Origin: Rhizobiales bacterium PAR1
Lineage (GTDB): Bacteria > Pseudomonadota > Alphaproteobacteria > Rhizobiales > Beijerinckiaceae
Direction: 5' to 3'
DNA: 64,000 nucleotides
Assembly: GCA_002256205.1 (NCBI GenBank)
Contig: NKIW01000005.1
Location: forward strand, 248,001-312,000
Within the stretch, counting starts at the first letter, position 1. Every line of letters begins with the position of its first letter. The translations under genes and the position numbers were made by a program. Shown piece by piece: positions 8,855-21,078 of the stretch. The notes under the pieces were generated by a model. It did not search any database and was not told the DNA's origin. It saw only the letters and a program-made list of their open reading frames with translations.

Positions 8855-9835
8855 CTATTTCCATTTGAAGATCTGGATCAGCGCCGGCGTCAGGATGACG
8901 ATGAAGAGCGCAGGCATGAAGAACACGATCATCGGCACCGTGAGCTTGGGCGGCAGGCCTGCAGCCTTCTTTTCCGCCGCGCTCATGCGCTGATCGCGGC
9001 TTTCCTGCGCCAGCACGCGCAGCGCTGTGCCGAGCGGCGTACCATAGCGTTCCGCCTGGATCAGCACGGTGGCGACCGATTTGATGTTATCTACACCGGT
9101 GCGCTTGGCGAGATTTTCATAGGCGAGGCGGCGATCCGGCAGATAGGAGAGCTCGGCGGTTGTCAGTGCCATTTCCTCTGCCATCGGGATCGACGAGGCG
9201 CCGATTTCGGTCGCGACCTTGCGAAAGGCATGTTCGGTCGACATGCCGGATTCGACGCAGATCAGCAAAAGGTCGAGCGCATCCGGGAAGGATTGCCGCA
9301 TCGAGGCCTGCCGCTTGGAGGTGATGTTTTTCAGGTAGAGTTCCGGCGCCTTGATGCCGACGAAGGCCGCGAGAATCACCGCGCCGACCTTGGCAAAGAA
9401 GGGCCAGGTCAGGTTGGTCTTCATGATCAGGTAAAAGATCGCAAGGCAGATGAAGATGATGGGCGTCACCAGACGGGCGACCAGCAGCATCGTCTCGGCT
9501 TTGGGCCCGCGCAAACCCGCACGCTGGAGCGTTTCGGTCGCGGATTCCGAGTCGAGCCACTTCTTCAGGCTCAGTTTATCAACAATCTGCCGTGCCGTGG
9601 CGCTTGCGGATGAGCGCAGGGCCGGTTTCGGCCCTTGCTTGGCTTCCGCGTTGAGCCGCTCGCGTTCGCGCGCCCGGATTCGGTCGCGTTCGAGCGCAAC
9701 CGAATTCATGCGGTCCTTCATTTCGTTGCGTTCGAGCAGCGGCAGCCCGATCGTCACGATCGTGGCGGACACCGCGACGGCGGTAAACACCGAAGCGATA
9801 AAGGTGCTGTCCGTCAGCTTGTCGATCATGCCCAT
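8855..9835 (-). CDS. tadC: TadC, inner-membrane platform protein of Flp pilus
   Basis: A 326-residue type II secretion system F-family membrane protein. It has an N-terminal membrane segment (about 12-34), a charged cytosolic region with many Arg/Glu residues, a pair of hydrophobic segments near 120-165, the conserved cytosolic T2SSF region (SFPDALDLLLICVESGMS) and a C-terminal membrane segment (PMIVFFMPALFIVILTPALI). TadC pairs with TadB to form the platform on which the CpaF ATPase acts. It starts 10 bp after the tadB stop and is the last gene of the minus-strand pilus cluster. A second ATG two codons in (9829) is equally plausible. Confidence 0.93.
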   Translation of the reverse strand: MGMIDKLTDSTFIASVFTAVAVSATIVTIGLPLLERNEMKDRMNSVALERDRIRARERERLNAEAKQGPKPALRSSASATARQIVDKLSLKKWLDSESATETLQRAGLRGPKAETMLLVARLVTPIIFICLAIFYLIMKTNLTWPFFAKVGAVILAAFVGIKAPELYLKNITSKRQASMRQSFPDALDLLLICVESGMSTEHAFRKVATEIGASSIPMAEEMALTTAELSYLPDRRLAYENLAKRTGVDNIKSVATVLIQAERYGTPLGTALRVLAQESRDQRMSAAEKKAAGLPPKLTVPMIVFFMPALFIVILTPALIQIFKWK

Positions 9836-9845
9836 GCGTGCAGCC

Positions 9846-10817
9846 CTAGATATCGAAGTCGATCATTTGCTTCATGACGAAGATGCCGACGCCCATGAAG
9901 CCGGCGCAGCCCATCAGGCCGAACTGGCCCGCCTGCGTGGTCCACAACAGCCGGATGTAATCCGGGCTACCCCAGAACACGAGCGCGCCCACGGCGAAGG
10001 GAAGCGCGCCAATGATCGCCGCCGAGGATTTGGCTTCCTGGCTGACGGCGCTGACCTTGTCGCGCAGCTTCTTGCGGTCACGGATGACCTTGGAAAGGTT
10101 CAGCAGAATTTCACCGAGGTTGCCGCCCGCCTTCGATTGGATTTCGATGACGATGGCGAAAAAGCTGACTTCCGACGTCGGGATGCGGTCGTAAACCTTC
10201 TGGATCGCATCCGAAATCGAGACACCCATGGTCTGCGCCTCGACCACGCGACGGAACTCGGTTTTCACCGGCTCCTTGGCCTCGGTCGCGATCAGCCGGA
10301 AGCAATCGTTGAGCGGCAGGCCGGATTTGATGCCGCGCACGATGGCTTCAATAGCGTTCGGAAACTCCGCAACGAACGTCTCCTGCCGCTTCTTCGCCTT
10401 GCGGGAGAGCCACCAGCGCGGCAGGCCGAGGCCGCCCGCAAGCAGGCCGCCGAGCGCGAGCATCGGCTGGCGTGTCAGGATCAGCAACAGGAAGGCAAGG
10501 CCTACGCCGCAACCGACGGAGACCAGCAGGAAAGTCTTCTTGGTCCAGTCGACACCGGCCTGTTCGAACTGCTGCTCGAGCGTGAGCTTCTTGGTCTTCT
10601 TGCGCTCTTCGATTTCCTTGAGCGATTCAGCGATATTCCGGCGCCGGCCCGCAGGGTCTTCGCCAGCCTTGCGACGCACCTTGGCGCTGTCCGAAAGCGC
10701 GGCCTGACGTTTCTCGGCCCGGTTGGCGCCGGTGAGAATCGGTTCAAGAAAGGCAACGCCGAGCCCGCCGACGGCGAGAGTGGCAAGCCCGGCAATCAGA
10801 AGCTGCTGCGTGTCCAT
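9846..10817 (-). CDS. tadB: TadB, inner-membrane platform protein of Flp pilus
   Basis: A 323-residue T2SSF-family protein. It has an N-terminal membrane segment (about 5-25), a charged linker, hydrophobic segments around 95-135, the conserved region FPNAIEAIVRGIKSGLPLND, and C-terminal membrane segments around 250-310. With TadC it forms the membrane platform for pilin polymerisation. The start codon lies one base beyond the cpaF stop, so the two genes are almost certainly translationally coupled. Order and length match Tad loci in other alphaproteobacteria. Confidence 0.94.
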   Translation of the reverse strand: MDTQQLLIAGLATLAVGGLGVAFLEPILTGANRAEKRQAALSDSAKVRRKAGEDPAGRRRNIAESLKEIEERKKTKKLTLEQQFEQAGVDWTKKTFLLVSVGCGVGLAFLLLILTRQPMLALGGLLAGGLGLPRWWLSRKAKKRQETFVAEFPNAIEAIVRGIKSGLPLNDCFRLIATEAKEPVKTEFRRVVEAQTMGVSISDAIQKVYDRIPTSEVSFFAIVIEIQSKAGGNLGEILLNLSKVIRDRKKLRDKVSAVSQEAKSSAAIIGALPFAVGALVFWGSPDYIRLLWTTQAGQFGLMGCAGFMGVGIFVMKQMIDFDI

Positions 10818-10818
10818 G

Positions 10819-12294
10819 CTATGCTACCCGATCATCTTTGACTTCCGCCGCATCCAATGCGGCGGCGAGGCGCCGGTCCTCACCGTAATAGCGCGCGCGA
10901 TCCCAGAAGCGCGGCTTGCCGATGCCGGTCGACTTATGCCGCCCGATGACCTTGCCGTTGGCATCTTCACCGATCATCTCGTAGACGAAGAGGTCCTGCG
11001 TCGTGATGATGTCGCCTTCCATGCCCATCACTTCGGTTATGTGGGTGATGCGGCGCGAACCATCACGCAGGCGCTGTGCCTGAATGACCACATCGACCGA
11101 CGAGGTGATCATTTCGCGCACGGTCTTCGGCGGCAGGCTGTAGCCGCCCATTGCGATCATGGCTTCCATACGGGCGAGACATTCGCGCGGGGAGTTGGAG
11201 TGGATCGTTCCCATCGAGCCGTCATGGCCGGTGTTCATAGCCTGCAAAAGGTCGAACACTTCCGGTCCGCGAACTTCGCCGACGATGATCCGTTCCGGGC
11301 GCATACGCAGGCAATTCTTGACGAGATCGCGCATCGTCACCGCGCCCTGGCCTTCAAGGTTGGGCGGGCGGGTTTCGAGCCGCACCACATGCGCCTGCTG
11401 GAGCTGGAGTTCCGCCGCGTCCTCGCAGGTGATAACGCGCTCATCATCGTCGATGTAGTTGGTCAGGCAGTTCAGCAGCGTCGTCTTGCCCGAGCCGGTA
11501 CCGCCGGAGATAACGATATTGCAGCGTACTCGGCCAATGATCTTCAGCACTTCCGCGCCTTCGGGCGTGATCGCGCCGAATTTGACGAGCTGATCGAGGG
11601 TCAGCTTGTCCTTCTTGAACTTACGAATCGTGAGTGCCGCGCCATCGATGGCCAGCGGCGGCGCGATCACGTTCACACGGGAGCCGTCGAGCAGGCGCGC
11701 ATCGCAAATGGGGGAGCTTTCGTCGACCCGACGGCCGACCTGGCTGACGATACGCTGGCAGATGTTGATCAGCTGCGCATTGTCGCGGAAGCGGATGTTA
11801 GTCAGCTGGATCTTACCGGCAACTTCGATGAAAGTGCGTTCCGCGCCGTTGACCATGATATCGGCAATATCGTCGCGCGCCAGCAGCGGCTCAAGCGGGC
11901 CAAAACCAAGCACGTCGTTGCAGATATCGTCGAGCATGTCCTCCTGCTCGGAGATCGACATCGCGACGTTCTTGAGCGCGAGAATTTCGGTAATGACATC
12001 ACGCAGCTCGTCGCGCGCGCTGGCGGCGTCGAGTTTCGCAAGCTGGCTGAGATCGATCGATTCGATCATCGCGCCGAAGACCATGCTCTTGGTCTGGTAG
12101 TACTGGTCGGAGCGCTGCGGCGTCGCCTGCACAGGTTGGGGCGCATGCGAGCGTGCGGGCGGCGTGGCAGCACCGGGCGGTGCCGACGTCATGACGCGCG
12201 GCGCTTCCACCGGGGCTGCCGCCGGGGCAGCGGCAGCCGCTGCGGGCCGCGGTGCCGCTGGAGTTTGACCGATTGTCGTACGCTTTCCGAACAT
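10819..12294 (-). CDS. cpaF: CpaF/TadA, Flp pilus assembly ATPase
   Basis: A 491-residue type II/IV secretion ATPase that powers Flp pilus extension at the cytosolic face. Residues 1-60 are an Ala/Pro-rich low-complexity leader. The core follows with Walker A GGTGSGKT (264-271), an Asp box region (CEDAAELQL, about 290-298), Walker B-like [11 protein letters not shown] (335-345) and the His box [13 protein letters not shown] (357-369). It is preceded by cpaE on the same strand after about 55 bp and followed directly by tadB. CpaF/TadA proteins drive both extension and, in Caulobacter, retraction, since these systems lack PilT; no PilT is seen here. Confidence 0.96.
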   Translation of the reverse strand: MFGKRTTIGQTPAAPRPAAAAAAPAAAPVEAPRVMTSAPPGAATPPARSHAPQPVQATPQRSDQYYQTKSMVFGAMIESIDLSQLAKLDAASARDELRDVITEILALKNVAMSISEQEDMLDDICNDVLGFGPLEPLLARDDIADIMVNGAERTFIEVAGKIQLTNIRFRDNAQLINICQRIVSQVGRRVDESSPICDARLLDGSRVNVIAPPLAIDGAALTIRKFKKDKLTLDQLVKFGAITPEGAEVLKIIGRVRCNIVISGGTGSGKTTLLNCLTNYIDDDERVITCEDAAELQLQQAHVVRLETRPPNLEGQGAVTMRDLVKNCLRMRPERIIVGEVRGPEVFDLLQAMNTGHDGSMGTIHSNSPRECLARMEAMIAMGGYSLPPKTVREMITSSVDVVIQAQRLRDGSRRITHITEVMGMEGDIITTQDLFVYEMIGEDANGKVIGRHKSTGIGKPRFWDRARYYGEDRRLAAALDAAEVKDDRVA

Positions 12295-12349
12295 ATCCGT
12301 CCTCGTTGTCCGTTCCGTCCTTTATGCGGGCCGTTCCGGTATTCTGATG

Positions 12350-13588
12350 TTAGGCAGCCTTCGTTTTCCCTGATTTGTTGCCGAGTTTCTCGCGCAACGT
12401 GGAAATCAGGGACTTCTTGCCGGCCTTGGTTTCCTGCCGGCCCATCAGCGCCTTCGCCATGTCCAGCACGGCTTCCTGCGCCTTGGATTTGGGCTGGACC
12501 TCGGAGAGCATCTGGCCGTTGTTGTTGGCGGTGCCGAACAGCGTGGCATCGAAGGCGATCACGGCGAGCGGATCGCAATCGAGCGCCTTTGCGAATTCGG
12601 CGACCGAAATTTCGGGCCGTTTCGGCATACCGGTCTGGTTGAGCACGAGGCGCGGGCGCGGATCATTCGGGCGCGCCAGCGTCAGGGTGTCGATCAGGTT
12701 CTTGGCATTACGGAGGTTGGCGAGATCGGGCGAAGCCACGACGACGACCTCGTCCGCCCGGACCAGAACATTGCGCGTCCAGCCGGTCCACATATGTGGG
12801 ACATCGAGCACAATGGCCGGAACCGTCGCGCGCAGGGCATCGCTGACCGGCTCGAAGGTCTCGGCGGCAAAATCGTAGATGCGCTCGAGACTGGAGGGGG
12901 CTGCCATCAGGTTGAGATGCGGCGCGCAACGCGACAAGAGGCGCTCGATCATGTTGGGATCGACGCGGGCCGGGTCAAACGCCGCTTCCATGATGCCCTG
13001 CGGCGGATCCTGATTGAAATCGAGCCCGGCGGTACCGAACGGCAGGTCGAGATCGACCACCACGGTTTCGACCTGAAGATCCTGCGAGATCGTATGCGCG
13101 AGGTTATGCGCCAGCGTCGAGGCCCCGACGCCGCCCTTGGCGCCGACGACCGCGATCGTCCGCCCCACCGGTTTGGCGGTCGGGTTCGAGAAGATTTCCG
13201 AGAGTGCCTGAATGAACCCGAGCACATTGATCGGGGCAACGAGGTACTCGCTCACACCGCGCCGCATCAGCTCGCGATAAAGGTGCACATCGTTGACATG
13301 TCCGATCACGACAACGCGGGTACCCTCGTCGCAGTAGCTCGCGAGTTCATCGAGCGCGTCGAGCAGCACGCGGCTGTCGGTCGCCGTCTCGATCACGATG
13401 ACATTCGGCGTCGGAGCATCGCGATAGGCCTCTACCGCAGCCGCAACACCGCCTGCCTGAATGCGCAGATGGGCCTTCACCATGCGGCGATCATGGCTCG
13501 CCTCTTCCACCACGGCCATAATCTGATTGGTCTCCGAAAAGACCTGGATCGCCACGTGCGGCAAGGGAGCGACTGTGCTCTCCGACAT
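12350..13588 (-). CDS. cpaE: CpaE, MinD/ParA-like pilus localisation ATPase
   Basis: A 412-residue protein. An N-terminal receiver-like domain (about 10-130) lacks an obvious phosphorylation pocket. It is followed by a P-loop ATPase of the MinD/ParA type with the deviant Walker A KGGVGAST (151-158); the signature Lys is K151. In Caulobacter CpaE positions the pilus machine at the cell pole. The C-terminus is basic (LREKLGNKSGKTKAA). It lies between cpaD (about 100 bp upstream) and cpaF. Its presence and the name-giving domain order distinguish it from chromosome-partitioning ParA. Confidence 0.93.
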   Translation of the reverse strand: MSESTVAPLPHVAIQVFSETNQIMAVVEEASHDRRMVKAHLRIQAGGVAAAVEAYRDAPTPNVIVIETATDSRVLLDALDELASYCDEGTRVVVIGHVNDVHLYRELMRRGVSEYLVAPINVLGFIQALSEIFSNPTAKPVGRTIAVVGAKGGVGASTLAHNLAHTISQDLQVETVVVDLDLPFGTAGLDFNQDPPQGIMEAAFDPARVDPNMIERLLSRCAPHLNLMAAPSSLERIYDFAAETFEPVSDALRATVPAIVLDVPHMWTGWTRNVLVRADEVVVVASPDLANLRNAKNLIDTLTLARPNDPRPRLVLNQTGMPKRPEISVAEFAKALDCDPLAVIAFDATLFGTANNNGQMLSEVQPKSKAQEAVLDMAKALMGRQETKAGKKSLISTLREKLGNKSGKTKAA

Positions 13589-13687
13589 CGTCTACCTCCG
13601 GTTTCAAGTCCTGCTGCCTGGATCAAGCGACGGGTCTTTGAATTGATGGCTGCCCCGGTCAGGAATGACCGCCGCGCAGCGCTGAAA

Positions 13688-14407
13688 TTACTGCTGCGCT
13701 TCCTTGATCTTCGCGTCGTCCTTGCGCCAGTTGGTCGACGGATCGGCATCCTTGCGCAGAGCTTCGATATCCTTGGTGCGTTTAACGGTATCAACAGGGC
13801 CTTCGGCGCGCGGGCGCACGAAGTCGATCGGGTCCGCTACCTGCGCCGCCAGCATCGATTGATAGGAACAGCCGAGGTTATGATAGGGCCGGTTATGCCA
13901 GCTCTCCGCCTTCTGGACGCCACCCATATCCTGTGGCCAGAGGCCACACTGGCTGTCGATCTTGGCCTGCAACCGAACGAACGAGAGCCGGATTGGCGCC
14001 GCGCCGCGACCCGGATCGGCGTTGTAGCTGGTGGTCTGGATCGGTGCGCGGACGCCGGCGTCGGCGAGCGCGGCGCGAATGCCGGCCATGGTGTTGCCGC
14101 CGTGATAGTTGGCAGGAATCGCGGCATGGAGCACGCCTCGCCCGCTCTGCGCGAATTCACGGCCGAACTCGATCACATCCTGATGCTGGCGGCGATCCAG
14201 CCGGGCACCATTTTCGAAGATGTCGATATGGCGCGAGCTTTCCGCTAGCTTGATCGGGTGGCGCATATTGTATTCGTCCGGCGCAAACGCCTGCTGCGTC
14301 GGCCGCAGGGAGGAGCAGCCGGCAAGGCCGAGACCGGCGAGCACGGCGGTCGCCAGCGGGAGCGAAGCCCGGAGGTGAGAAGGTGTCCTGCGGTGCGAGC
14401 GCGGCAT
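13688..14407 (-). CDS. cpaD: CpaD, pilus assembly lipoprotein
   Basis: A 239-residue lipoprotein with a signal segment (LPLATAVLAGLGLAGC) and lipobox Cys31. The body matches CpaD/TadB-locus periplasmic proteins, including the stretch GCSYQSMLAAQVADPIDFVR near the middle. It is thought to associate with the CpaC secretin. The ATG at 14407 was chosen because AAGGAG precedes it and it places the lipobox correctly; an open frame continues to 14482 without such a site. It follows cpaC on the same strand after 83 bp. Confidence 0.9.
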   Translation of the reverse strand: MPRSHRRTPSHLRASLPLATAVLAGLGLAGCSSLRPTQQAFAPDEYNMRHPIKLAESSRHIDIFENGARLDRRQHQDVIEFGREFAQSGRGVLHAAIPANYHGGNTMAGIRAALADAGVRAPIQTTSYNADPGRGAAPIRLSFVRLQAKIDSQCGLWPQDMGGVQKAESWHNRPYHNLGCSYQSMLAAQVADPIDFVRPRAEGPVDTVKRTKDIEALRKDADPSTNWRKDDAKIKEAQQ

Positions 14408-14490
14408 GGGGGGTACTCCTTGAACAGGGTCGGCAGGCAGGCCGCCGGGAACGAAGATCGAAGCGTCAGGCCGTCCGGTCATGTCAGGCC

Positions 14491-16047
14491 TCAGTCGTTA
14501 ATGAAGCCGACGGGGCCAGCATTGGTTTTTGCGGTATTGCCATACGTGCGGTTGAGCTTGCCCATGAAGATCGCCGAAGGATCGGTGGCGTCCGCGAACC
14601 CGTCATCCGGCTTCGAAATCTGGCCCGGCGCGCTCGGCTTGGCGATGAACGGCTGAACAAGGATCAGCAGCTCGGTCTCGAAGCGCTGGTAGTCGCGCGA
14701 GCGGAACATGGTGCCGAGAATCGGAATGTTCATTGCACCCGGAAGGCCGTTGATTGCCTGGCGAGACTGCTGCTGGATGAGCCCGGCCGTGGCAAGCACA
14801 GCACCCGAAGGCAATTCAACCGTCGTTTCCGCCTTGCGGGTGCGGAAGCCCGGAACCACGGCGTTGGTGAGCTTGTAGGCGTTGTCCGGATCGATTTCCG
14901 CGACTTCGGTCGCAAGACGGATCGAGATGCGGTTTTCGCTCATCACGACCGGCGTGAAGTTGAGCGTGACGCCAATCGGCTTGTAATCGACGGAAATCGT
15001 ACAGATCAGGCGACCGGTGGTGTTGTCGCAGGTCTCGTTCTTCGGCACGGCGACTTCGCCACCGGCAAGAAACTTCGCGCTTTCACCCGAGATCGCGGTC
15101 AGGGTCGGCTCGGCGAGCGTGCGCAACACGCCCTGACGTTCGAGCGCCCGCAGGGTCGAGGTCTTGCCGTTAAGGTTGGCGGTCAGCGCCGTGTTCGAAA
15201 GCTGGCCTTCCTTCTGCACGCTGAAGGGATTGTCGGAGAGAACGCGCAGCGCCGAATCCGCAACCTTCCATTGGCCGTCGAAGTTCATGCCGAGCTGCTT
15301 GAGGACCGAGCGTTGCACTTCGGCGATGGTGACTTTCAGCATCACCTGATCGCGGCCGCGCACCTGAAGCGCGTTTACGACCTTGCCGGCACTGCCGCCG
15401 ATGCCCATGAACCCGCCGGAGGTGCCGACAAGGTTATTGGCAATGTCGATGGCGCTCTGCACTTCCAGCGCCGAATCCACCGTGCCGGAGAGCACGAAAT
15501 TGTCGCCGACGCTCGCAACCTTGATGTCGGCCTTCGGCAGCGCCTTCTTGATGACTTCGCGCAGGATCGAAAGTTCGCGCGCAAGCTCCTTGGCCACGCC
15601 GATATCGAGCGAGGCGATCTGCTGGCCGTTCTTGTCGAGCACGAAAACGCTGGTCGTGCCCTGACCGGTGCCGATCACGAAAATCTTGCGTGGGGTGCGC
15701 ACCACCGCATTCGCGACCTTGGGGTCGGCGACAAAAACCTCGCCGGCATCCTGCGGCAGATCAAGCACGAAGGACTTGCCGACCGAAAGATCGATCCGCC
15801 GCGTCATCATCGCATCGCTGGGGGTCGTTTGCATGCGCGGCGACGGGATCGTCTCATAGGGAACGCCGCCGAACTGCTTAACCGGCTCCTTGGCTTCGGC
15901 CGGCAGGAAGGCCACGCCGGCAAGAAGCGCGAACGTGGCAACCTTGGCAAGGCGCTGAGGCTTGGCAAGACGCCAGTTTGAGGCGAGACGCAGGGGCATG
16001 GCAGGACTCACGGGAGGCAGAAGAAGGGCGGAGGAAGGAGCGCTCAT
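14491..16047 (-). CDS. cpaC: CpaC/RcpA, Flp pilus outer-membrane secretin
   Basis: A 518-residue secretin. An unusually long basic leader precedes a hydrophobic signal segment (about 34-52, VATFALLAGVAFLPAEA). A pilus/BON-type N-terminal region follows (SIDLGV near the DKNGQQIASL stretch), then the secretin domain from about residue 235 with the family sequence VPGFRTRKAETTVELPSG. It forms the outer-membrane channel through which the pilus exits. The ATG at 16047 overlaps the cpaB stop by four bases and has a strong AGGAGGT within cpaB, so coupling is likely. An in-frame ATG at 15999 would shorten the leader. Confidence 0.94.
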   Translation of the reverse strand: MSAPSSALLLPPVSPAMPLRLASNWRLAKPQRLAKVATFALLAGVAFLPAEAKEPVKQFGGVPYETIPSPRMQTTPSDAMMTRRIDLSVGKSFVLDLPQDAGEVFVADPKVANAVVRTPRKIFVIGTGQGTTSVFVLDKNGQQIASLDIGVAKELARELSILREVIKKALPKADIKVASVGDNFVLSGTVDSALEVQSAIDIANNLVGTSGGFMGIGGSAGKVVNALQVRGRDQVMLKVTIAEVQRSVLKQLGMNFDGQWKVADSALRVLSDNPFSVQKEGQLSNTALTANLNGKTSTLRALERQGVLRTLAEPTLTAISGESAKFLAGGEVAVPKNETCDNTTGRLICTISVDYKPIGVTLNFTPVVMSENRISIRLATEVAEIDPDNAYKLTNAVVPGFRTRKAETTVELPSGAVLATAGLIQQQSRQAINGLPGAMNIPILGTMFRSRDYQRFETELLILVQPFIAKPSAPGQISKPDDGFADATDPSAIFMGKLNRTYGNTAKTNAGPVGFIND

Positions 16048-16844
16048 CGATGGTTTACCTCCTGCGAGACACCGAACCGGACGACCGTAACAGCACCTGT
16101 CGAGGTCTTCTGGCGCGGCGCATCAGCCTTGTTGGCATCCGCCATGGAGCGGAGCGAAAGCGCGAGCGAACCGGAGCGCTGCTGCAGCGTCACCTGCTCG
16201 GCCTGGCTGGGGTCCAGCTCAAGCGTCGCGGTTTCGCCGACGACGACGCGCTCGCCGTTCTTTTCCTGAATATTCTGGCCGATCGCGAGCACGCGGATAT
16301 TCGTCAGCACCGTGACGCTCTGGTAAACGTCGGTGCCGGCCTTGAGCGAGGCTTCCGGTTCACGCCGGGTAGTGATCACGTCGACATAATCGTTCGGCAG
16401 GATGAAGCCGCCGGCGCTGGTGGCGCCGCGGCTGTCGATCGAAATCGCAATCGCGCGCTTGCCGGCCGGAAGAATCGCCGAGAGGAAACCTGAACCTGCG
16501 CCCTTGATCACCTTCTCCTCGCGAATGGGTTCGTTCGTGAAGAAGGATGTCCGGGTGATCGCGCCCTTGAACTCGTCCATGGCATTAGGGCGTGCCGAAC
16601 GCTGGATCATGGTGCTGGCCGCGAGTTCCAGCGGCCATTTGGCCCAGACCATCTCGGCCTCGCCCAGCAGAGCTCCCATCGAGAGATCCTGCTTGGCCAC
16701 CAGAACTTCGGTGTACTTGAGCTGCTCGGGCTCAGGCGTCGGCGTGGCGACCTGCACCGGTGCCGGCGAACGACCGGACAGCATGAGCGCCAGAAGGCCT
16801 GCAACACCGGCAACACCGGCAATGATCAAACGGGCGGGCTTCAT
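16044..16844 (-). CDS. cpaB: CpaB/RcpC, Flp pilus assembly protein
   Basis: A 266-residue protein with an N-terminal membrane anchor (about residues 5-22, IAGVAGVAGLLALMLSG), a SAF-type domain (about 48-110) and the CpaB region with SIDSRGATSAGGFILPNDYVD. It is a periplasmic component thought to stabilise the CpaC channel. It begins the cpaB-tadC run; a terminator separates it from cpaA, so it probably has its own promoter in the 150 bp upstream. Overlap with cpaC is four bases. Confidence 0.93.
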   Translation of the reverse strand: MKPARLIIAGVAGVAGLLALMLSGRSPAPVQVATPTPEPEQLKYTEVLVAKQDLSMGALLGEAEMVWAKWPLELAASTMIQRSARPNAMDEFKGAITRTSFFTNEPIREEKVIKGAGSGFLSAILPAGKRAIAISIDSRGATSAGGFILPNDYVDVITTRREPEASLKAGTDVYQSVTVLTNIRVLAIGQNIQEKNGERVVVGETATLELDPSQAEQVTLQQRSGSLALSLRSMADANKADAPRQKTSTGAVTVVRFGVSQEVNHR

Positions 16845-16921
16845 CAGTTTTGAGTCCCCAGAACAATGGCGCGCAACACACGCCTCGGGACTTATCTGAG
16901 CATCGAAACATCAAGGTATGG

Positions 16922-16936
16922 TTAATTCCGTCTTGA
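16922..16936. promoter_or_regulatory. CtrA-like site, one mismatch (TTAA-N7-TTGA), upstream of cpaB
   Basis: TTAATTCCGTCTTGA is one base away from the CtrA full site and lies 78 bp upstream of the cpaB ATG. CtrA controls pilus genes in Caulobacter, which makes the location sensible, but a single mismatched site is weak evidence. Confidence 0.35.
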
Positions 16937-16993
16937 AAAGTGAGGTTGATAAAACGTGAAGAGGCGTTCTGCGGTCTCGTGCCATAGCAGCAG

Positions 16994-17024
16994 AAAAGAA
17001 AAGGGCGCCCTCCCGGACGCCCTT
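16994..17024 (-). terminator. Intrinsic terminator downstream of cpaA
   Basis: On the minus strand AAGGGCG and CGCCCTT form a 7-bp stem with a 10-nt loop, followed by TTCTTTT. It lies 25 bp after the cpaA stop, so the cpaA message probably ends here and is separate from cpaB-tadC. Confidence 0.75.
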
Positions 17025-17048
17025 GAGAACGTGCAAAGTCCGATGCGC

Positions 17049-17558
17049 TCAGCTTGCAGCAACAAGCGTCCATATCGGCGTATGCGGGTAGACCAGCAGA
17101 CCTGCACCCGCGAGCGCAATGCCGTAGGGAATGCCGGATTTGTGGTGATGAAGCCGTGCCACCCAGCTGATCTTGGTCGCAAATTCCGGCAGAAGCAGCG
17201 TGCGCACATAGATGATCAGCAATGTCAGCACGCCGCCCATGATCGAGGCGAAGACGAGATATTGCGCGAGAAAACCAAATCCGCACCAGATACCCGTGGC
17301 CGCAGCCAGCTTGGCATCGCCACCGCCGATAAAGCCGAAGGCGAACAGCGTGAAAGTGATGACCAGCACCAGCGCACCGGCCGCCATGTGCAAGCCGAAG
17401 GTCGCCAACGGCATGCCTGTCAGGATCGCCATGGCAATGAACCCGGCGATCAGCGCGAGCGAGACCCGGTTGGGAATCGTCATCGTCAGCATGTCCGAGA
17501 TGGCGGCATAGGCCATCAGCGCGGGGAAAAACAGCAACAGCAGGGTGTCGAGCGCCAT
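17049..17558 (-). CDS. cpaA: CpaA, prepilin peptidase (A24 family)
   Basis: A 169-residue polytopic inner-membrane aspartyl protease that cleaves the leader of Flp-type prepilins. The two catalytic Asp residues are present: D22 in SDMLTMTIPN and D81 in GGGDAKL. The short length (no N-methyltransferase domain) is the norm for CpaA/TadV. The ATG at 17558 has GGAG nine bases upstream; a GTG at 17576 is less likely. In many relatives a pilA pilin gene sits next to cpaA, but neither the 205 bp downstream nor the 180 bp upstream contains one. Confidence 0.93.
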   Translation of the reverse strand: MALDTLLLLFFPALMAYAAISDMLTMTIPNRVSLALIAGFIAMAILTGMPLATFGLHMAAGALVLVITFTLFAFGFIGGGDAKLAAATGIWCGFGFLAQYLVFASIMGGVLTLLIIYVRTLLLPEFATKISWVARLHHHKSGIPYGIALAGAGLLVYPHTPIWTLVAAS

Positions 17559-17738
17559 GCAAAACTCCGAGATCACACCGGCTCGTCCTTGACGGAGAAC
17601 CTTGAGCTGCGGTTTACAACGGGGGTCGTCGCAATTCGGTTAATAGCAGCGGCCTGCGGCGAGGGTAATCAGCAATCGCCCCTAATGGAATGCAAACGCG
17701 GCGAGGATCGTCACGGCGCGGCACGGAAGGACCATCCG

Positions 17739-21077
<3,339 letters not shown>

Positions 21078-21078
21078 G

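Noticed and set aside
10723-12642. 639-codon plus-strand open frame
   Set aside because: Antisense to cpaF; a Walker A and other ATPase motifs are on the minus strand.
14383-15981. 532-codon plus-strand open frame
   Set aside because: Antisense to the secretin gene cpaC, which has a clear family match and a strong ribosome-binding site.
16956-17738. N-terminal extension of ArfB
   Set aside because: The frame is open, but it is antisense to cpaA and Lys/Gln/Arg-rich; ArfB is normally about 140 residues and has a good start at 17739.
17559-17738. Flp pilin gene upstream of cpaA
   Set aside because: The 180 bp were read on the minus strand; no short leader, processing site or hydrophobic helix is present.
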